From Streptomyces sp. rh34 (GTDB lineage: Bacteria > Actinomycetota > Actinomycetes > Streptomycetales > Streptomycetaceae), in contig NZ_NTGZ01000005.1 in NCBI RefSeq assembly GCF_002551245.1, forward strand, positions 45,429-83,531: a DNA stretch of 38,103 nucleotides, read 5' to 3'. Below, in pieces: positions 1-8,643 of this stretch. How positions within the stretch are numbered: position 1 is the first letter of the stretch; the number at the start of each line of letters is the position of its first letter. Position numbers and translations under genes: made by a program. Below the pieces are notes generated by a model. The model had not been told where the DNA came from, did no database searches, and saw nothing but the letters and a program-made list of their open reading frames with translations.

Positions 1-18
1 GATGTGTATAAGAGACAG
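1..18. other. Tn5/Nextera mosaic-end adapter remnant
   Basis: The first 18 bases read GATGTGTATAAGAGACAG, which is 18 of the 19 bases of the Tn5 transposase mosaic end used in tagmentation libraries. It lies exactly at the contig edge and runs straight into the coding sequence of the TerD gene, adding foreign codons. It is a sequencing-library leftover, not genomic sequence, and should be trimmed. Confidence 0.95.
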
Positions 19-723
19 GCCGTAGGAGGGCTGCTGGTGCTGGACCGTGGCCTGGGAGTCCGGCCCCGGCCCGGGCGGCACGGCCGGCGGCGGGGGCACG
101 GCGGCCGGGAGTGGCCCCCCGCCCACCGGAGCGGCCGGCTCCTGCGGCCCGTTCACCGCCTGCGCCCCGTTCGCCGCCTCCGACTCGTCCACCGAGATGC
201 CGAAGGCGGTGGCCAGGCCGATCAGGCCGGTGGGATATCCCTGGCCGACCGCGCGGAACTTCCACCCCTCGCCGCGGCGGTAGAGCTCGCCGCAGATGAT
301 CGCCGTCTCTTCCCCGGTCTCCGGCCGGACATCGAACACCGCCAGCGGCTCGCCCTCGGCGAACGCGGCGTCGAACAGGAGTATCCGCAGGTCCAGGACC
401 TGCTCGAAGGCGGCCCCGTCGGAGGAGGCCGCGATGACCACCTGGTCCACCGACGCGTCGAGTGCCCCGAGGTCCGCCTCGACCGTGTCCGTCAGCCCTT
501 CCGGGACACTGCGCTTCGGCAGCCGCCGGACCAGGCCGGAGGGGTGCCGGGGCTGGTTGTAGAAGACGAAGTCCTCGTCGGACCGCACACGGCCGGACGC
601 ACCGAGGAGCAGGGCGGAGGCGTCCACGTCGGGAACCCCGGCACCCGGGGTCCAGCGCAGCACGGCCCGGACGGCCGCGGCATCGACGGGGACGTTCGAG
701 CCCTTCAGCATCGTGTGCGTCAT
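19..723 (-). CDS. TerD-domain stress protein, C-terminus missing
   Basis: About 235 residues are visible before the adapter cuts the gene. The first ~170 residues fit the TerD/TerZ/CABP1 fold, with the family-like stretches DEDFVFYNQP, near residue 45, and FDVRPETGEETAIICGELY in the middle, followed by GEGWKFRAVGQGY. TerD domains bind calcium through acidic loops and act in tellurite and general envelope stress responses. A Pro/Ala-rich tail begins near residue 190 and continues past the edge, suggesting a further C-terminal domain. The ATG at 723 is chosen because AGGCAGG lies at a proper distance upstream; an in-frame ATG at 732 is the alternative. The gene is divergent from the Ter-linked biosynthetic operon, which supports the assignment. 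Confidence 0.85.
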
Positions 724-768
724 GACCGTCATCCTGCCTGCTGGGGGCCCGGACGGACAACGCGGGGG

Positions 769-786
769 GCGGCACGATCGTGCCGC
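769..786. promoter_or_regulatory. 18-bp perfect palindrome in divergent promoter region
   Basis: GCGGCACGATCGTGCCGC is a perfect 18-bp palindrome between the TerD gene (start 723, leftward) and the aldolase operon (start 945, rightward). Its lack of a loop argues against a terminator and for a dimeric repressor operator. Position between divergent stress genes is the only functional hint; no regulator gene is adjacent. Confidence 0.4.
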
Positions 787-873
787 GCGGCGGCGCGGGC
801 AGGGCGTGAGGCTACCGCGAGAGGGGGTCGGACAAGGGGTGGGCAACCGGAAATTCATATACATGGGGAACTG

Positions 874-900
874 TTGACACCCGTCCGTACGTACTATTAC
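874..900 (+). promoter_or_regulatory. Candidate promoter of the Ter-linked operon
   Basis: A consensus -35 TTGACA at 874-879 is followed after a short 15-base spacer by a weak -10 TATTAC at 895-900, about 45 bases before the aldolase start. The spacer is shorter than ideal, so this may be an activator-dependent or alternative-sigma promoter, or the -10 may lie elsewhere. Confidence 0.35.
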
Positions 901-944
901 CGGCCATACGTTGTTCGGCCGGTCAGGCAGTTCGGGGGAAAATC

Positions 945-2162
945 ATGCGTCACTTCGGGCACATATCGCCCACTGCCCGCGAGGGGCTGTTCTTCAGGGA
1001 GCCCTGTACCTTCACCGCGGACTCCCCGGCACGGATGCTCTCCGTCGCCCTGGGAGCCACGCTCTACTCCCCGGCAACCCGCCCGTCGCTCGCCGACGAC
1101 GTGCTCAAGCAGGCCGCGCGCGGCGTCGTCTCCATGGTGCTGTGCCTGGAGGACTCCATCGACGACGCCGAGGTCACCGAGGCCGAAGCCAATCTGATCA
1201 GGCAGTTCGCCGAGCTGGCCGACCGGGGCGCGGCATCCGGGACCGCCGGGCGGAACCCGGACGACGCCACGGCCGCGGCGGGCGTCGATGTACCGCTGCT
1301 CTTCATCCGCGTGCGTGAACCGGCTCAGATCACCGACCTGGTCCGGCGCCTCGGCGGCTCGGTACGGATGTTGTCCGGTTTCGTACTTCCCAAATTCACC
1401 GAAGAGCGTGGTCGGCAGTTCCTGGAGGCGCTCGCCGAGGCCGAGACGGAGTGCGGACGGCGCCTCTTCGCCATGCCGGTCCTCGAATCCCCCGAGCTGC
1501 TCCATCTGGAGACGCGCGGCGAAATCCTCCAGGGCATCGCCCGCAGCATCGACAAATACCGGGACCGGGTGCTCGCCCTGCGGCTCGGCGTCACCGACTT
1601 CTGCTCGGCCTACGGACTGCGCCGCGCGCCCGACATGACGGCGTACGACGTCCATATCGTCGCCTCCGTGATCGCCGACGTGGTCAACGTGCTCGGCCGG
1701 GCCGACGGCACCGGCTTCACGATCACCGGCCCGGTCTGGGAGTATTTCCGCCGCCAGGAGCGCATGTTCAAGCCCCTGCTGCGCCGCAGCCCCTTCCTGG
1801 AGGGCCGGGCCGAGGAACTGCGTACGGCCCTCATCCAGCACGACCTCGACGGACTGCTCCGGGAGATCGAGCTCGACCGCGCCAACGGGCTGCTGGGCAA
1901 GACCTGCATCCACCCGTCGCACGTGGCGCCCGTCCACGCACTGTCCGTGGTCAGCCACGAGGAGTTCACCGACGCCCAGGACATCCTGAGTCCGGAGCGT
2001 GGGGGCGGCGGGGTGCTGCGCTCGGCGTACACGAACAAGATGAACGAAGTGAAGCCCCACCGGGCCTGGGCCGAGCGCACGCTCCAGCGGGCCGAGGTCT
2101 TCGGGGTGGCGAAGGAAGACGTGGGCTTCGTGGACCTGCTGGCCGCCGGCCTGACGAACTGA
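945..2162 (+). CDS. HpcH/HpaI aldolase/citrate lyase-family protein of the Ter cluster
   Basis: The 405-residue protein has the TIM-barrel signature of the HpcH/HpaI (citrate lyase beta) family: CLEDSID at 67-73 on an early strand, the Arg pair around 122-124, MPVLES at 177-182 and LRLGVTDFCSAYGLRR at 212-227. The acidic residues E69, D70, E181 and D218 are plausible metal or substrate ligands. Family members cleave or form C-C bonds in oxo-acids or CoA esters; this subfamily is the one found in Ter operons, where it is proposed to help make a nucleoside-like metabolite. Its own substrate is unknown. GGGGGA precedes the ATG. The next gene starts 10 bases after its stop, so they are co-transcribed. 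Confidence 0.8.
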   Translation: MRHFGHISPTAREGLFFREPCTFTADSPARMLSVALGATLYSPATRPSLADDVLKQAARGVVSMVLCLEDSIDDAEVTEAEANLIRQFAELADRGAASGTAGRNPDDATAAAGVDVPLLFIRVREPAQITDLVRRLGGSVRMLSGFVLPKFTEERGRQFLEALAEAETECGRRLFAMPVLESPELLHLETRGEILQGIARSIDKYRDRVLALRLGVTDFCSAYGLRRAPDMTAYDVHIVASVIADVVNVLGRADGTGFTITGPVWEYFRRQERMFKPLLRRSPFLEGRAEELRTALIQHDLDGLLREIELDRANGLLGKTCIHPSHVAPVHALSVVSHEEFTDAQDILSPERGGGGVLRSAYTNKMNEVKPHRAWAERTLQRAEVFGVAKEDVGFVDLLAAGLTN

Positions 2163-2172
2163 GCGCGCGTCG

Positions 2173-4749
2173 ATGAGCGAGCGCGCGACGAGAGAAGAGA
2201 CCGTGGACGTGGTGTGGTCGGGCAGCTGGGTGGCGAAGCGACTGGGAGTCGCTCTCGAAGGCGACGGAGAACTCCAGGAACTGCTGGGCCTGGCCCTGCG
2301 CCGCAACCCCAAGCGGGCGCATCTGCTGGTGTCCAACGTGCTGGGCAAGCATGTGCCCCAGCGGCCCTCCGTCGTCCACGGGGCCGGGTTCGAGCTGGGT
2401 GAAAGGGTACGGGCGCTCCTCGGCGCCGAGGAGGCCCGCCGCGCGGTGGTCCTCGGGTACGCGGAGACGGCCACCGGCCTCGGCCACGCCGTCGCGGACG
2501 GACTGCGGGACGCCCCGTACCTGCACTCCACCCGCCGACCGGTGGCGGGCGTCGAGCAGGCGGGCGGATTCGAGGAGGCCCACTCGCACGCCACCTCGCA
2601 CCTGCTGCTGCCCGAGGACCGCGACCTGCTGGCGAGCGGCGGTACCGGGGCCGACGCCTCCGTGCTGGTGCTGGTCGACGACGAGTTCTCCACCGGCAAC
2701 ACGGTCCTGAACACCATCCGCGCGCTGCACGCCCTGCACCCGCGCGAGCGGTACGTCATCGTCGCCCTGGTCGACATGCGCTCGGCCGGCGACCGCGACC
2801 GGCTGACCGCCTTCGCCGCCGAGATCGGCGCCCGCGTCGACCTGGTGACACGCAGCACCGGAACGGTCGCCCTGCCGGACGGCGTACTGGAACGCGGCCA
2901 GGCCCTGGTCGCGGCGCAGGAGGCGGAGCAGGCGGACCGGGTGGAGTACCTGGCGAAGGCCGGCCGAGGCGCTGCCCCCGCCCCCGTCACCCGCGTCGAC
3001 CTCGACTGGCCGGCAGGCGTACCCGACGGAGGCCGGCACGGCTTCACCCCGGCCCACCGGGTGTCCCTCGAAGCGGCGCTCCCGGCGATGGCCGACCGGA
3101 TCGCGGCCGAGCTGGGCGCCGACGCGGCGGTACAGGACCAGGACCGGCGCCGGAGGATCCTCGTCCTCGGCTTCGAGGAGCTGATGTACGCCCCGCTGCG
3201 CCTCGGCACCGCCCTCGAAGCCGTGCTGGCAGCCGACGCCGAGATCCGCTACTCCACCACCACCCGCTCGCCCGTCCTGGCCGTCGACGACCCCGGCTAC
3301 GCCATACGCACCCGCCTCGTCTTCCCGGCCCACGACGACCCGGCGGACGGCCCCGGCGACCGGTACGCGTACAACGTGGCGGGCGCCGGCTTCGACGCGG
3401 TGGTCGCCGTCGTCGACTCCACCGCCGACACCCCCGAACTGCACGCCCCCGACGGGCTGCTGGCCCGGCTCGCCGAGCACACCGGCCACGTCCTCCTCGC
3501 CGTCCTCCCCTCGTACGTCCCGGCCGCGGCCGCTCCCACCGGCGTACCCGGCACCCCCACACCCGCCCCCGAACGGCAGGAGCCCGCCGTGCTGCCCGAG
3601 CCCCTCCGAGGCCCCGACTTCTCCAGTTACGCGCCACAGGACGTCGGCTGGCTGCTCCAGGACCTCTCGGACACCGAGCTGGAAGCGCCCACCGAAGAGC
3701 GCGAGGAGGCGATCCAGAGCGGCGGCGCGCACTACGCGGAGTCGCTGCCCGTCGAGTACCAGCCGAGCGCCGAGTACCAGGCCCTGTTCACCGCGGCCCT
3801 GGAAACCTCCGCCGCGCGCATCGCCCGCGCGGTCGGCACCGTCACCGAGACCGTCCTCGCCGAACGCGGCCCCCGCCCCGTGCTCGTCTCGCTCGCCCGC
3901 GCCGGAACCCCGGTCGGCGTGCTGATGCGCCGCTGGGCCCAGCACCGGCACGGCCTGGACCTGCCGCACTACGCCATCTCCATCGTCCGGGGCCGCGGCA
4001 TCGACGCCACCGCCCTGCGCTGGCTGGTCGCCCATCACGACCCGGCCGACGTGGTGTTCGTCGACGGCTGGACGGGGAAGGGTGCGATCACCCGCGAACT
4101 GGCCTCGGCCATAGCCGAGTTCGAGGCCTCGGGAGGACCCGCCGGCTTCGACCCGGAGATCTCGGTGCTGGCCGACCCGGGCGGCTGCGTGCGGACGTAC
4201 GGCACCCGCGAGGACTTCCTCATCCCCTCGGCCTGCCTCAACTCCACGGTATCCGGCCTCATTTCCCGTACGGTGCTCCGCGCCGACCTGGTCGGCCCCG
4301 ACGACTTCCACGGCGGAAAGTTCTACCGGGAGCTGGCCGACTCCGACGTCTCGGGACTCTTCCTCGACACGATCGCCGCCCGCTTCGACGAGGTCGCGGG
4401 CCAGGTCGAGGCAGAAGCCAAGGAACTCCTCGCCGCCGACCGCGCCCCGACCTGGGAGGGCTGGGCAGCCGTCGAGCGGATCAGTGAGGAGTACGGCATC
4501 CACGACGTCAACCTGGTCAAGCCGGGCGTCGGCGAGACCACCCGGGTCCTGCTCCGCCGGGTCCCCTGGAAGATCCTCGCCCGGCGCGGCGCGGGCGCGG
4601 ACCTGGGACACATCCGGCTGCTGGCCGAACAGCGCGGCGTCCCGGTCGAGGAGGTCGACGACCTCCCGTACAGCTGTGTCGGTCTGATCCACCCCCGGTT
4701 CACGCGCGGCGCGACGGGCGCGGACGGCAAGGCGGTGCAGGGCGCATGA
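2173..4749 (+). CDS. PRTase-TRSP-StiP-PELOTA fusion protein of the Ter cluster
   Basis: Four modules can be read in 858 residues. A phosphoribosyltransferase domain carries the PRPP loop LVLVDDEFSTGNT at 165-177. A TRSP domain follows with its naming motif TTRSP at 363-367. After a Pro/Ala linker (about 448-475), a StiP-type domain has a second PRTase-like acidic loop VFVDGWTGKG at 628-637 and the Cys-containing segment IPSACLNSTVSGL at 684-696. A PELOTA-like RNA-binding domain spans about 779-845. These families are known from Ter operons and are predicted to make a ribosylated, nucleoside-like product. The ATG at 2173 has almost no ribosome binding site; the in-frame GTG at 2203 follows AGAGAAGAGA closely and may be the real start, losing ten residues. 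It overlaps the next gene by ATGA. Confidence 0.8.
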   Translation: MSERATREETVDVVWSGSWVAKRLGVALEGDGELQELLGLALRRNPKRAHLLVSNVLGKHVPQRPSVVHGAGFELGERVRALLGAEEARRAVVLGYAETATGLGHAVADGLRDAPYLHSTRRPVAGVEQAGGFEEAHSHATSHLLLPEDRDLLASGGTGADASVLVLVDDEFSTGNTVLNTIRALHALHPRERYVIVALVDMRSAGDRDRLTAFAAEIGARVDLVTRSTGTVALPDGVLERGQALVAAQEAEQADRVEYLAKAGRGAAPAPVTRVDLDWPAGVPDGGRHGFTPAHRVSLEAALPAMADRIAAELGADAAVQDQDRRRRILVLGFEELMYAPLRLGTALEAVLAADAEIRYSTTTRSPVLAVDDPGYAIRTRLVFPAHDDPADGPGDRYAYNVAGAGFDAVVAVVDSTADTPELHAPDGLLARLAEHTGHVLLAVLPSYVPAAAAPTGVPGTPTPAPERQEPAVLPEPLRGPDFSSYAPQDVGWLLQDLSDTELEAPTEEREEAIQSGGAHYAESLPVEYQPSAEYQALFTAALETSAARIARAVGTVTETVLAERGPRPVLVSLARAGTPVGVLMRRWAQHRHGLDLPHYAISIVRGRGIDATALRWLVAHHDPADVVFVDGWTGKGAITRELASAIAEFEASGGPAGFDPEISVLADPGGCVRTYGTREDFLIPSACLNSTVSGLISRTVLRADLVGPDDFHGGKFYRELADSDVSGLFLDTIAARFDEVAGQVEAEAKELLAADRAPTWEGWAAVERISEEYGIHDVNLVKPGVGETTRVLLRRVPWKILARRGAGADLGHIRLLAEQRGVPVEEVDDLPYSCVGLIHPRFTRGATGADGKAVQGA

Positions 4750-5567
4750 GCGTGACTTCACCGGCCACCCTGGTGGCGAGCGACCTCGACCGCACACTGA
4801 TCTACTCGGCGGCCTCGCTCGACCTGTCGATGCCGGACGCGGAGGCCCCCCGGCTCCTGTGCGTGGAGGTGTACGGCCACAAGCCCCTCTCGTACATGAC
4901 CGAGACGGCCGCCGCCCTCCTCACAGAGGTGGCGACCACCACCGTCTTCGTCCCGACGACCACGCGCACCCGCGAGCAGTACGGGCGCGTCCACCTCCCC
5001 GGACCCGCCGCCCGGTACGCGATCTGCGCCAACGGCGGGCACATCCTCGTCGACGGTGTCTCCGACCACGACTGGCAGAAGCGGGTGGAGGGCCGGATAG
5101 CGGAGGAGTGCGCCCCGCTCACCGAGATCCGCGCCCACCTCGCCACCACCACCGACCCGGCCTGGCTGCTCAAGGAACGGGTCGCCGAGAACCTCTTCGC
5201 CTACCTCGTCGTCGAGCGTTCCCTGCTGCCCGGGGAATGGGTGAAGGAACTGGCCGCCTGGGCCGGGCCGCGCGGCTGGACGGTCTCCCTCCAGGGCCGC
5301 AAGATCTACGTGGTCCCGGCGCCGCTCACCAAGAGCGCCGCGATGCACGAGGTCGCCCGCCGCACCGGCGCCACGCGCACGCTCGCCGCCGGGGACTCCC
5401 TCCTCGACGCGGACCTGCTGCTCGCCGCCGATCTCGGCTGGCGCCCCGGCCACGGCGAACTGGCCGACGAGGGCTGGCGAGCCCCGCACGTGGTGGCCCT
5501 GGAGGAGCGGGGAGGAGCGGCGGGGGAGGAGATCCTGCGCCGGTTCCTGGCGGCCTCGTCCGCGTGA
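4746..5567 (+). CDS. HAD-superfamily phosphatase of the Ter cluster
   Basis: The 273-residue protein has the HAD motifs in order: SDLDRTL with D13 and D15 as nucleophile and acid/base, a T-rich motif II (VPTTTRT, 70-76), K196 in LTKSAA as motif III, and GDSLLDAD with D217 and D221 as motif IV. The layout with a cap between motifs II and III fits the Cof/sucrose-phosphatase-like C2 group. It likely removes a phosphate from a product of the upstream PRTase fusion. The ATGA overlap with that gene indicates translational coupling. Confidence 0.85.
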   Translation: MSVTSPATLVASDLDRTLIYSAASLDLSMPDAEAPRLLCVEVYGHKPLSYMTETAAALLTEVATTTVFVPTTTRTREQYGRVHLPGPAARYAICANGGHILVDGVSDHDWQKRVEGRIAEECAPLTEIRAHLATTTDPAWLLKERVAENLFAYLVVERSLLPGEWVKELAAWAGPRGWTVSLQGRKIYVVPAPLTKSAAMHEVARRTGATRTLAAGDSLLDADLLLAADLGWRPGHGELADEGWRAPHVVALEERGGAAGEEILRRFLAASSA

Positions 5568-5663
5568 GGGCGCGGCTTGCGCGAGGCCGGGAGCGGTCCT
5601 GCTGACGGTCGGGGACGGCCTGACGCTGTCCCACAGGGCCTGGCGAGCCCTTCGCGGGGGCCC

Positions 5664-5691
5664 TGCCACCGGGCTCAGCCTCCCGGTGGCA
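5664..5691. terminator. Hairpin between convergent genes
   Basis: TGCCACCGGG and CCCGGTGGCA pair perfectly over 10 bp with an 8-base loop. The hairpin lies between the end of the HAD gene (5567, rightward) and the end of the FmdB gene (5703, leftward), where a bidirectional terminator is expected. There is no U-tract, as is usual in Streptomyces. Confidence 0.55.
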
Positions 5692-5702
5692 CCGAGGCCG
5701 GC

Positions 5703-5921
5703 TCAGCCGCAGCAGCCGCCCCCGCAGCAGCCCCCGCCCCCACCGCCGCCGGACGGCGCGGGAGCGGACCCGGAGGCCCCGCCCACGGCCACGGCGGACA
5801 GCAGCTTGACGGTGTCGTCGTGGCCTGCGGGGCAGGAGGCGGGGTCCGAGGACCGGGCCATGGGACGGCTGACTTCGAACGTGTCTCCGCAGGTGCGGCA
5901 GCGGAATTCATAGCGAGGCAT
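5703..5921 (-). CDS. FmdB-family zinc ribbon protein
   Basis: This 72-residue protein opens with MPRYEFRCRTCGDTFEV, the FmdB/CxxC regulatory-protein signature, with C8 and C11 as the first zinc knuckle and a second Cys further on (SCPAGH). The C-terminus is a Gly/Cys tail (GGGGCCGGGCC) typical of streptomycete members. The family is found across bacteria next to varied genes; a regulatory role was proposed from the formamidase operon, but its function here is not known. A Shine-Dalgarno is weak. Confidence 0.8.
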   Translation of the reverse strand: MPRYEFRCRTCGDTFEVSRPMARSSDPASCPAGHDDTVKLLSAVAVGGASGSAPAPSGGGGGGGCCGGGCCG

Positions 5922-6020
5922 GGGCTCAGGCTAGAGCCATCGCGGCCGGGGGGCTACGGCCCCCCGAGGTCGCGAGGAGCCCGGGGGGCCGCCGGTGTCG
6001 GCCCGGAGGCGCAGGCTCCG

Positions 6021-6059
6021 GACCGGTCGGGCCCGGACCGGGTCCGGGCCCGACCGGTC
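6021..6059. terminator. 39-bp near-uninterrupted palindrome, probable terminator
   Basis: Two 19-bp arms, left arm GACCGGTCGGGCCCGGACC at 6021-6039 and its exact complement at 6041-6059, flank a single central G. It lies 22 bases past the stop of the leftward coiled-coil gene, so termination of that transcript is the simplest role. The arms are unusually long and perfect and almost loop-free. Confidence 0.6.
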
Positions 6060-6080
6060 GTCACGGGGCGGCCGGTGGCC

Positions 6081-7526
6081 TCAGGAGCCGGTGCCGCGTT
6101 CCTCGCGGATGTCGGAGACGACCCGGGCGGCGGTCTGCCGCACGGCGTCGGTCTCGGTCAGGAAGTGCCAGTAGTCGGGGTGGCGCCCCTCCAGACCGGC
6201 GATGGCCCGATCCAGCCGGGCCACGGAGTCGTCCAGGGGCCGGGCGTGCCGGGGATCGGGCGTGTGCCGCCCGGCCATGGCGAGGCGCTGGGCGTCCCGC
6301 ACCGCGAACCGGGTCCGCTCGATCTCCTGCTGCGGGTCCTTCGCCACGGCGTTCAACTGCTGCAACCGGTCCCCGGCGGCGGAGACCGCCTCGTCCGTGG
6401 CGTTGAGGAGGGCACGGACCGTGGACAGCCGGGACGTGGCGTCCGCCCAGTGCTGCTCGTCGCGCGCCTTCGCGGCCTCCGCGAGCTTGTCCTCGGCCTG
6501 TCGGATGTTGACGGCGGCCTGCTCGGGAACGGGCTGGAGGTCCTGCCAGCAGGCGGCCGAGAAACGCCGCCGCAACTCGCTGAGCACCGGCTCCACCGAG
6601 CCCGCCCGTGTCGTCAGGGCCTGGGCGCGGGTCCGCAGCGAGACGAGCCTGCGGTCGATCTCGGCGGCCCGCTCGGGCAGCCGCTCCGCCTCGGTGCGCA
6701 CGGCCTCGGCATCGCGCAACACCGCGTCGGCCCGCTGAAGGGTCTCCGCGACACCGTGCTTTCCCGCGCCCTGGTTCAGCTTGGTCAGCTCCGGGGCGAG
6801 CGCGGCGAGCCGGGCGGCGAGCTCATCGGCCCGCAGCCCCGAGGCCCGGGCGCCGTCGAGGGCGTTGCTCGCTCCCAGGAGCGCCTGCCGGGCCCGCTCG
6901 ACGGCGGGGGCGAGCCGGGCGAGCTGCGTCTCCGCACTGCCCAGCAGAGGGCCGAGCCCCTGGGTGAAGCGATCCAGCTCGCCCTTGACCCGTACGAGGT
7001 CGTCCTTGGCCCGGCTCAGCTCGGTGCGGGCCCGGGAGGCGGCGGCGGGCTCCAGGTCGTCCCGGTCGAGGTCGTGGCTGTCGACGGCGGTGATGTAGGT
7101 GTGACTGACCTCGTCGATGCGCCGGCCGAGCGCGGCGAAGTCCTCGGAGGCCTTGCGCCCGCGCGAGGAGCTGTCCACCGCGTTGATGGTCTCGATGGAG
7201 ATCCTGAGATCACGCTGGGCACTGTCCAGCTCGTAGAACGCTTCGGCGGCGGCGTCCTTCGCGGCCTGCGCCTCGGCCCGCTCGTTCTCCCCGCGCCCGC
7301 CGAACCACCGGCGCGTTCCGCCACCGGCGAAGGCGGCGGGCAGCGCGGCGAGCACGAGGGGCACGGGCAGGAGCATCAGCGCCAGGACATCCCAGCCGCC
7401 GGAACCGCCCCGCCCGCCCGGCCTGCGCGACCTCCCGGGGGCGTGCTGCCCCGGCAGGCCCTGACCACTCTGGACGGCGGAACCTACACCCGCTCCTGCC
7501 TCCGGCCGCGCGTGTGTCGCCGTCAC
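6081..7526 (-). CDS. Membrane-anchored coiled-coil protein
   Basis: No named function is recognised. The 481-residue protein has one hydrophobic segment at about 46-67 (WDVLALMLLPVPLVLAALP) followed by basic residues, then roughly 400 residues of Ala/Glu/Arg/Leu-rich heptad-like sequence that should form long coiled coils. The segment order suggests an N-terminal tail outside or in the membrane and a long cytoplasmic or extracytoplasmic rod; topology cannot be decided here. The GTG at 7526 is chosen over an upstream ATG at 7571 because GGGAGAGGGAT sits directly before it and the conserved-looking protein begins there. Streptomycetes often keep such a gene near Ter genes, but no role has been shown. 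Confidence 0.65.
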   Translation of the reverse strand: MTATHARPEAGAGVGSAVQSGQGLPGQHAPGRSRRPGGRGGSGGWDVLALMLLPVPLVLAALPAAFAGGGTRRWFGGRGENERAEAQAAKDAAAEAFYELDSAQRDLRISIETINAVDSSSRGRKASEDFAALGRRIDEVSHTYITAVDSHDLDRDDLEPAAASRARTELSRAKDDLVRVKGELDRFTQGLGPLLGSAETQLARLAPAVERARQALLGASNALDGARASGLRADELAARLAALAPELTKLNQGAGKHGVAETLQRADAVLRDAEAVRTEAERLPERAAEIDRRLVSLRTRAQALTTRAGSVEPVLSELRRRFSAACWQDLQPVPEQAAVNIRQAEDKLAEAAKARDEQHWADATSRLSTVRALLNATDEAVSAAGDRLQQLNAVAKDPQQEIERTRFAVRDAQRLAMAGRHTPDPRHARPLDDSVARLDRAIAGLEGRHPDYWHFLTETDAVRQTAARVVSDIREERGTGS

Positions 7527-7597
7527 ATCCCTCTCCCGTGCCGATTCGCCCTGCCCGGTACATTCTCCCACCAGGTAAGGACGAACACACGGGTCGG

Positions 7598-8398
7598 TTA
7601 GTTCGCGCTTCGAACAGTGACTTGGCCGTTGTCGCTGCGCGCCTTCACCACATGCGCGCTGTCGTCGCCCCGCGGCACCCCGATCGAGACGTTCCCGTTG
7701 TCGGCGGAAGCGTTCACCGCGTACTTCTGCCCGCCCGGCGGCAGGTCGATGGTGATACCTCCGTTGTCGCTGACGGTGTCCACGAGGTCGGGCACGGAAC
7801 GGAAGGCCAGCCGTATCTCCCCGTTGTCGGCACGGGCGACCACGGAGGGGGAGGAGATCCGGTCCGCCCGCACCTTTCCGTTGTCGGTCTTCAGCTTCAG
7901 CGCGCCGCTCGCGTCCCGGACATCGATCTTCCCGTTGTCCGACGAGAGGTCCAGCGCGCGGTCGAAGCCGGTGGCGCGGATCGCCCCGTTGTCCGACGAG
8001 GCCGTCACATCGATCCCGCGGGGCACCTTCACCCGGTGCCGGGCCTCGCAGTTGTTGATCAGAGCGTCACACTCCACCCGCAGCCTGAGGGTGTCGCCCT
8101 CCATGCTCCAGACGGGGTCGGGCCCGCTGCCCAGCACCACCCACCCGTCGACCTGCCGCTCCACCTCGACCTGCTTCACATCGGCCGGCACGAGGTCCAC
8201 GGCCGCGTTCTCGGAGTCGATGGTCAGGGTCTTCCCCTCCAGAGCGAACGACTTGCGCTCGACGGGGGCGCCGTCGACGTCCGTACTCCCGCACCCGGTG
8301 AGAGCCAGGGCCAACAACGCGACCCCGCCCCCCAGAGCGAGAGCCCGCCCAGGTGCTCCACGGAGCGTGCGGGTCGCTGCGCTCGTAACGATGTCCAC
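7598..8398 (-). CDS. DUF4097-type beta-strand-repeat lipoprotein
   Basis: The 266-residue protein starts with a lipoprotein signal: a hydrophobic stretch ending in the lipobox LTGC (C36). The mature part repeats the motif (S/T/A)DNG seven times (SSDNGAI, SSDNGKI, KTDNGKV, RADNGEI, VSDNGGI, SADNGNV, RSDNGQV), spaced about one beta-hairpin apart, as in DUF4097/DUF4098 right-handed beta-solenoid-like adhesin domains. Export and lipid anchoring on the outer face of the membrane are expected; the ligand is unknown. The GTG at 8398 has GGGGGA nine bases upstream and gives a normal signal-peptide length. Confidence 0.8.
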   Translation of the reverse strand: MDIVTSAATRTLRGAPGRALALGGGVALLALALTGCGSTDVDGAPVERKSFALEGKTLTIDSENAAVDLVPADVKQVEVERQVDGWVVLGSGPDPVWSMEGDTLRLRVECDALINNCEARHRVKVPRGIDVTASSDNGAIRATGFDRALDLSSDNGKIDVRDASGALKLKTDNGKVRADRISSPSVVARADNGEIRLAFRSVPDLVDTVSDNGGITIDLPPGGQKYAVNASADNGNVSIGVPRGDDSAHVVKARSDNGQVTVRSAN

Positions 8399-8643
8399 GG
8401 TGATCGGTCCCCCAGTGCGTGCTGCCGGACGGTGCCACCGGACGTCGCTGCCGGTGCACTCGAACCGTATGCACTGACGCCCCACGACGGGATCCGGACG
8501 GCTACCGTCTCGTGGTGGGGTTATCCCCCGGATCCTCCCCCGGCGAGGGCCCGCGGACGACAGGCCCACGGGATATCCCCACCCCGCCCAGGAACGGTTT
8601 ATGAGCAGGGACCCCGCTCCATGTACGCTGTTGCCTCATCCAC

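Noticed and set aside
1966..4797. 943-codon leftward ORF opposite the PRTase fusion
   Set aside because: A GC-rich shadow frame; low-complexity Gly/Val/Arg composition, no motif, and fully antisense to a well-supported gene.
5577..7601. 674-codon rightward ORF over the FmdB and coiled-coil genes
   Set aside because: Antisense shadow with no domain, no start signal and biased Gly/Arg/Pro composition.
7610..8010. CCGTTGTC repeated about eight times
   Set aside because: These are the codons of the repeated DNG motif of the DUF4097 lipoprotein, not a regulatory array or CRISPR.
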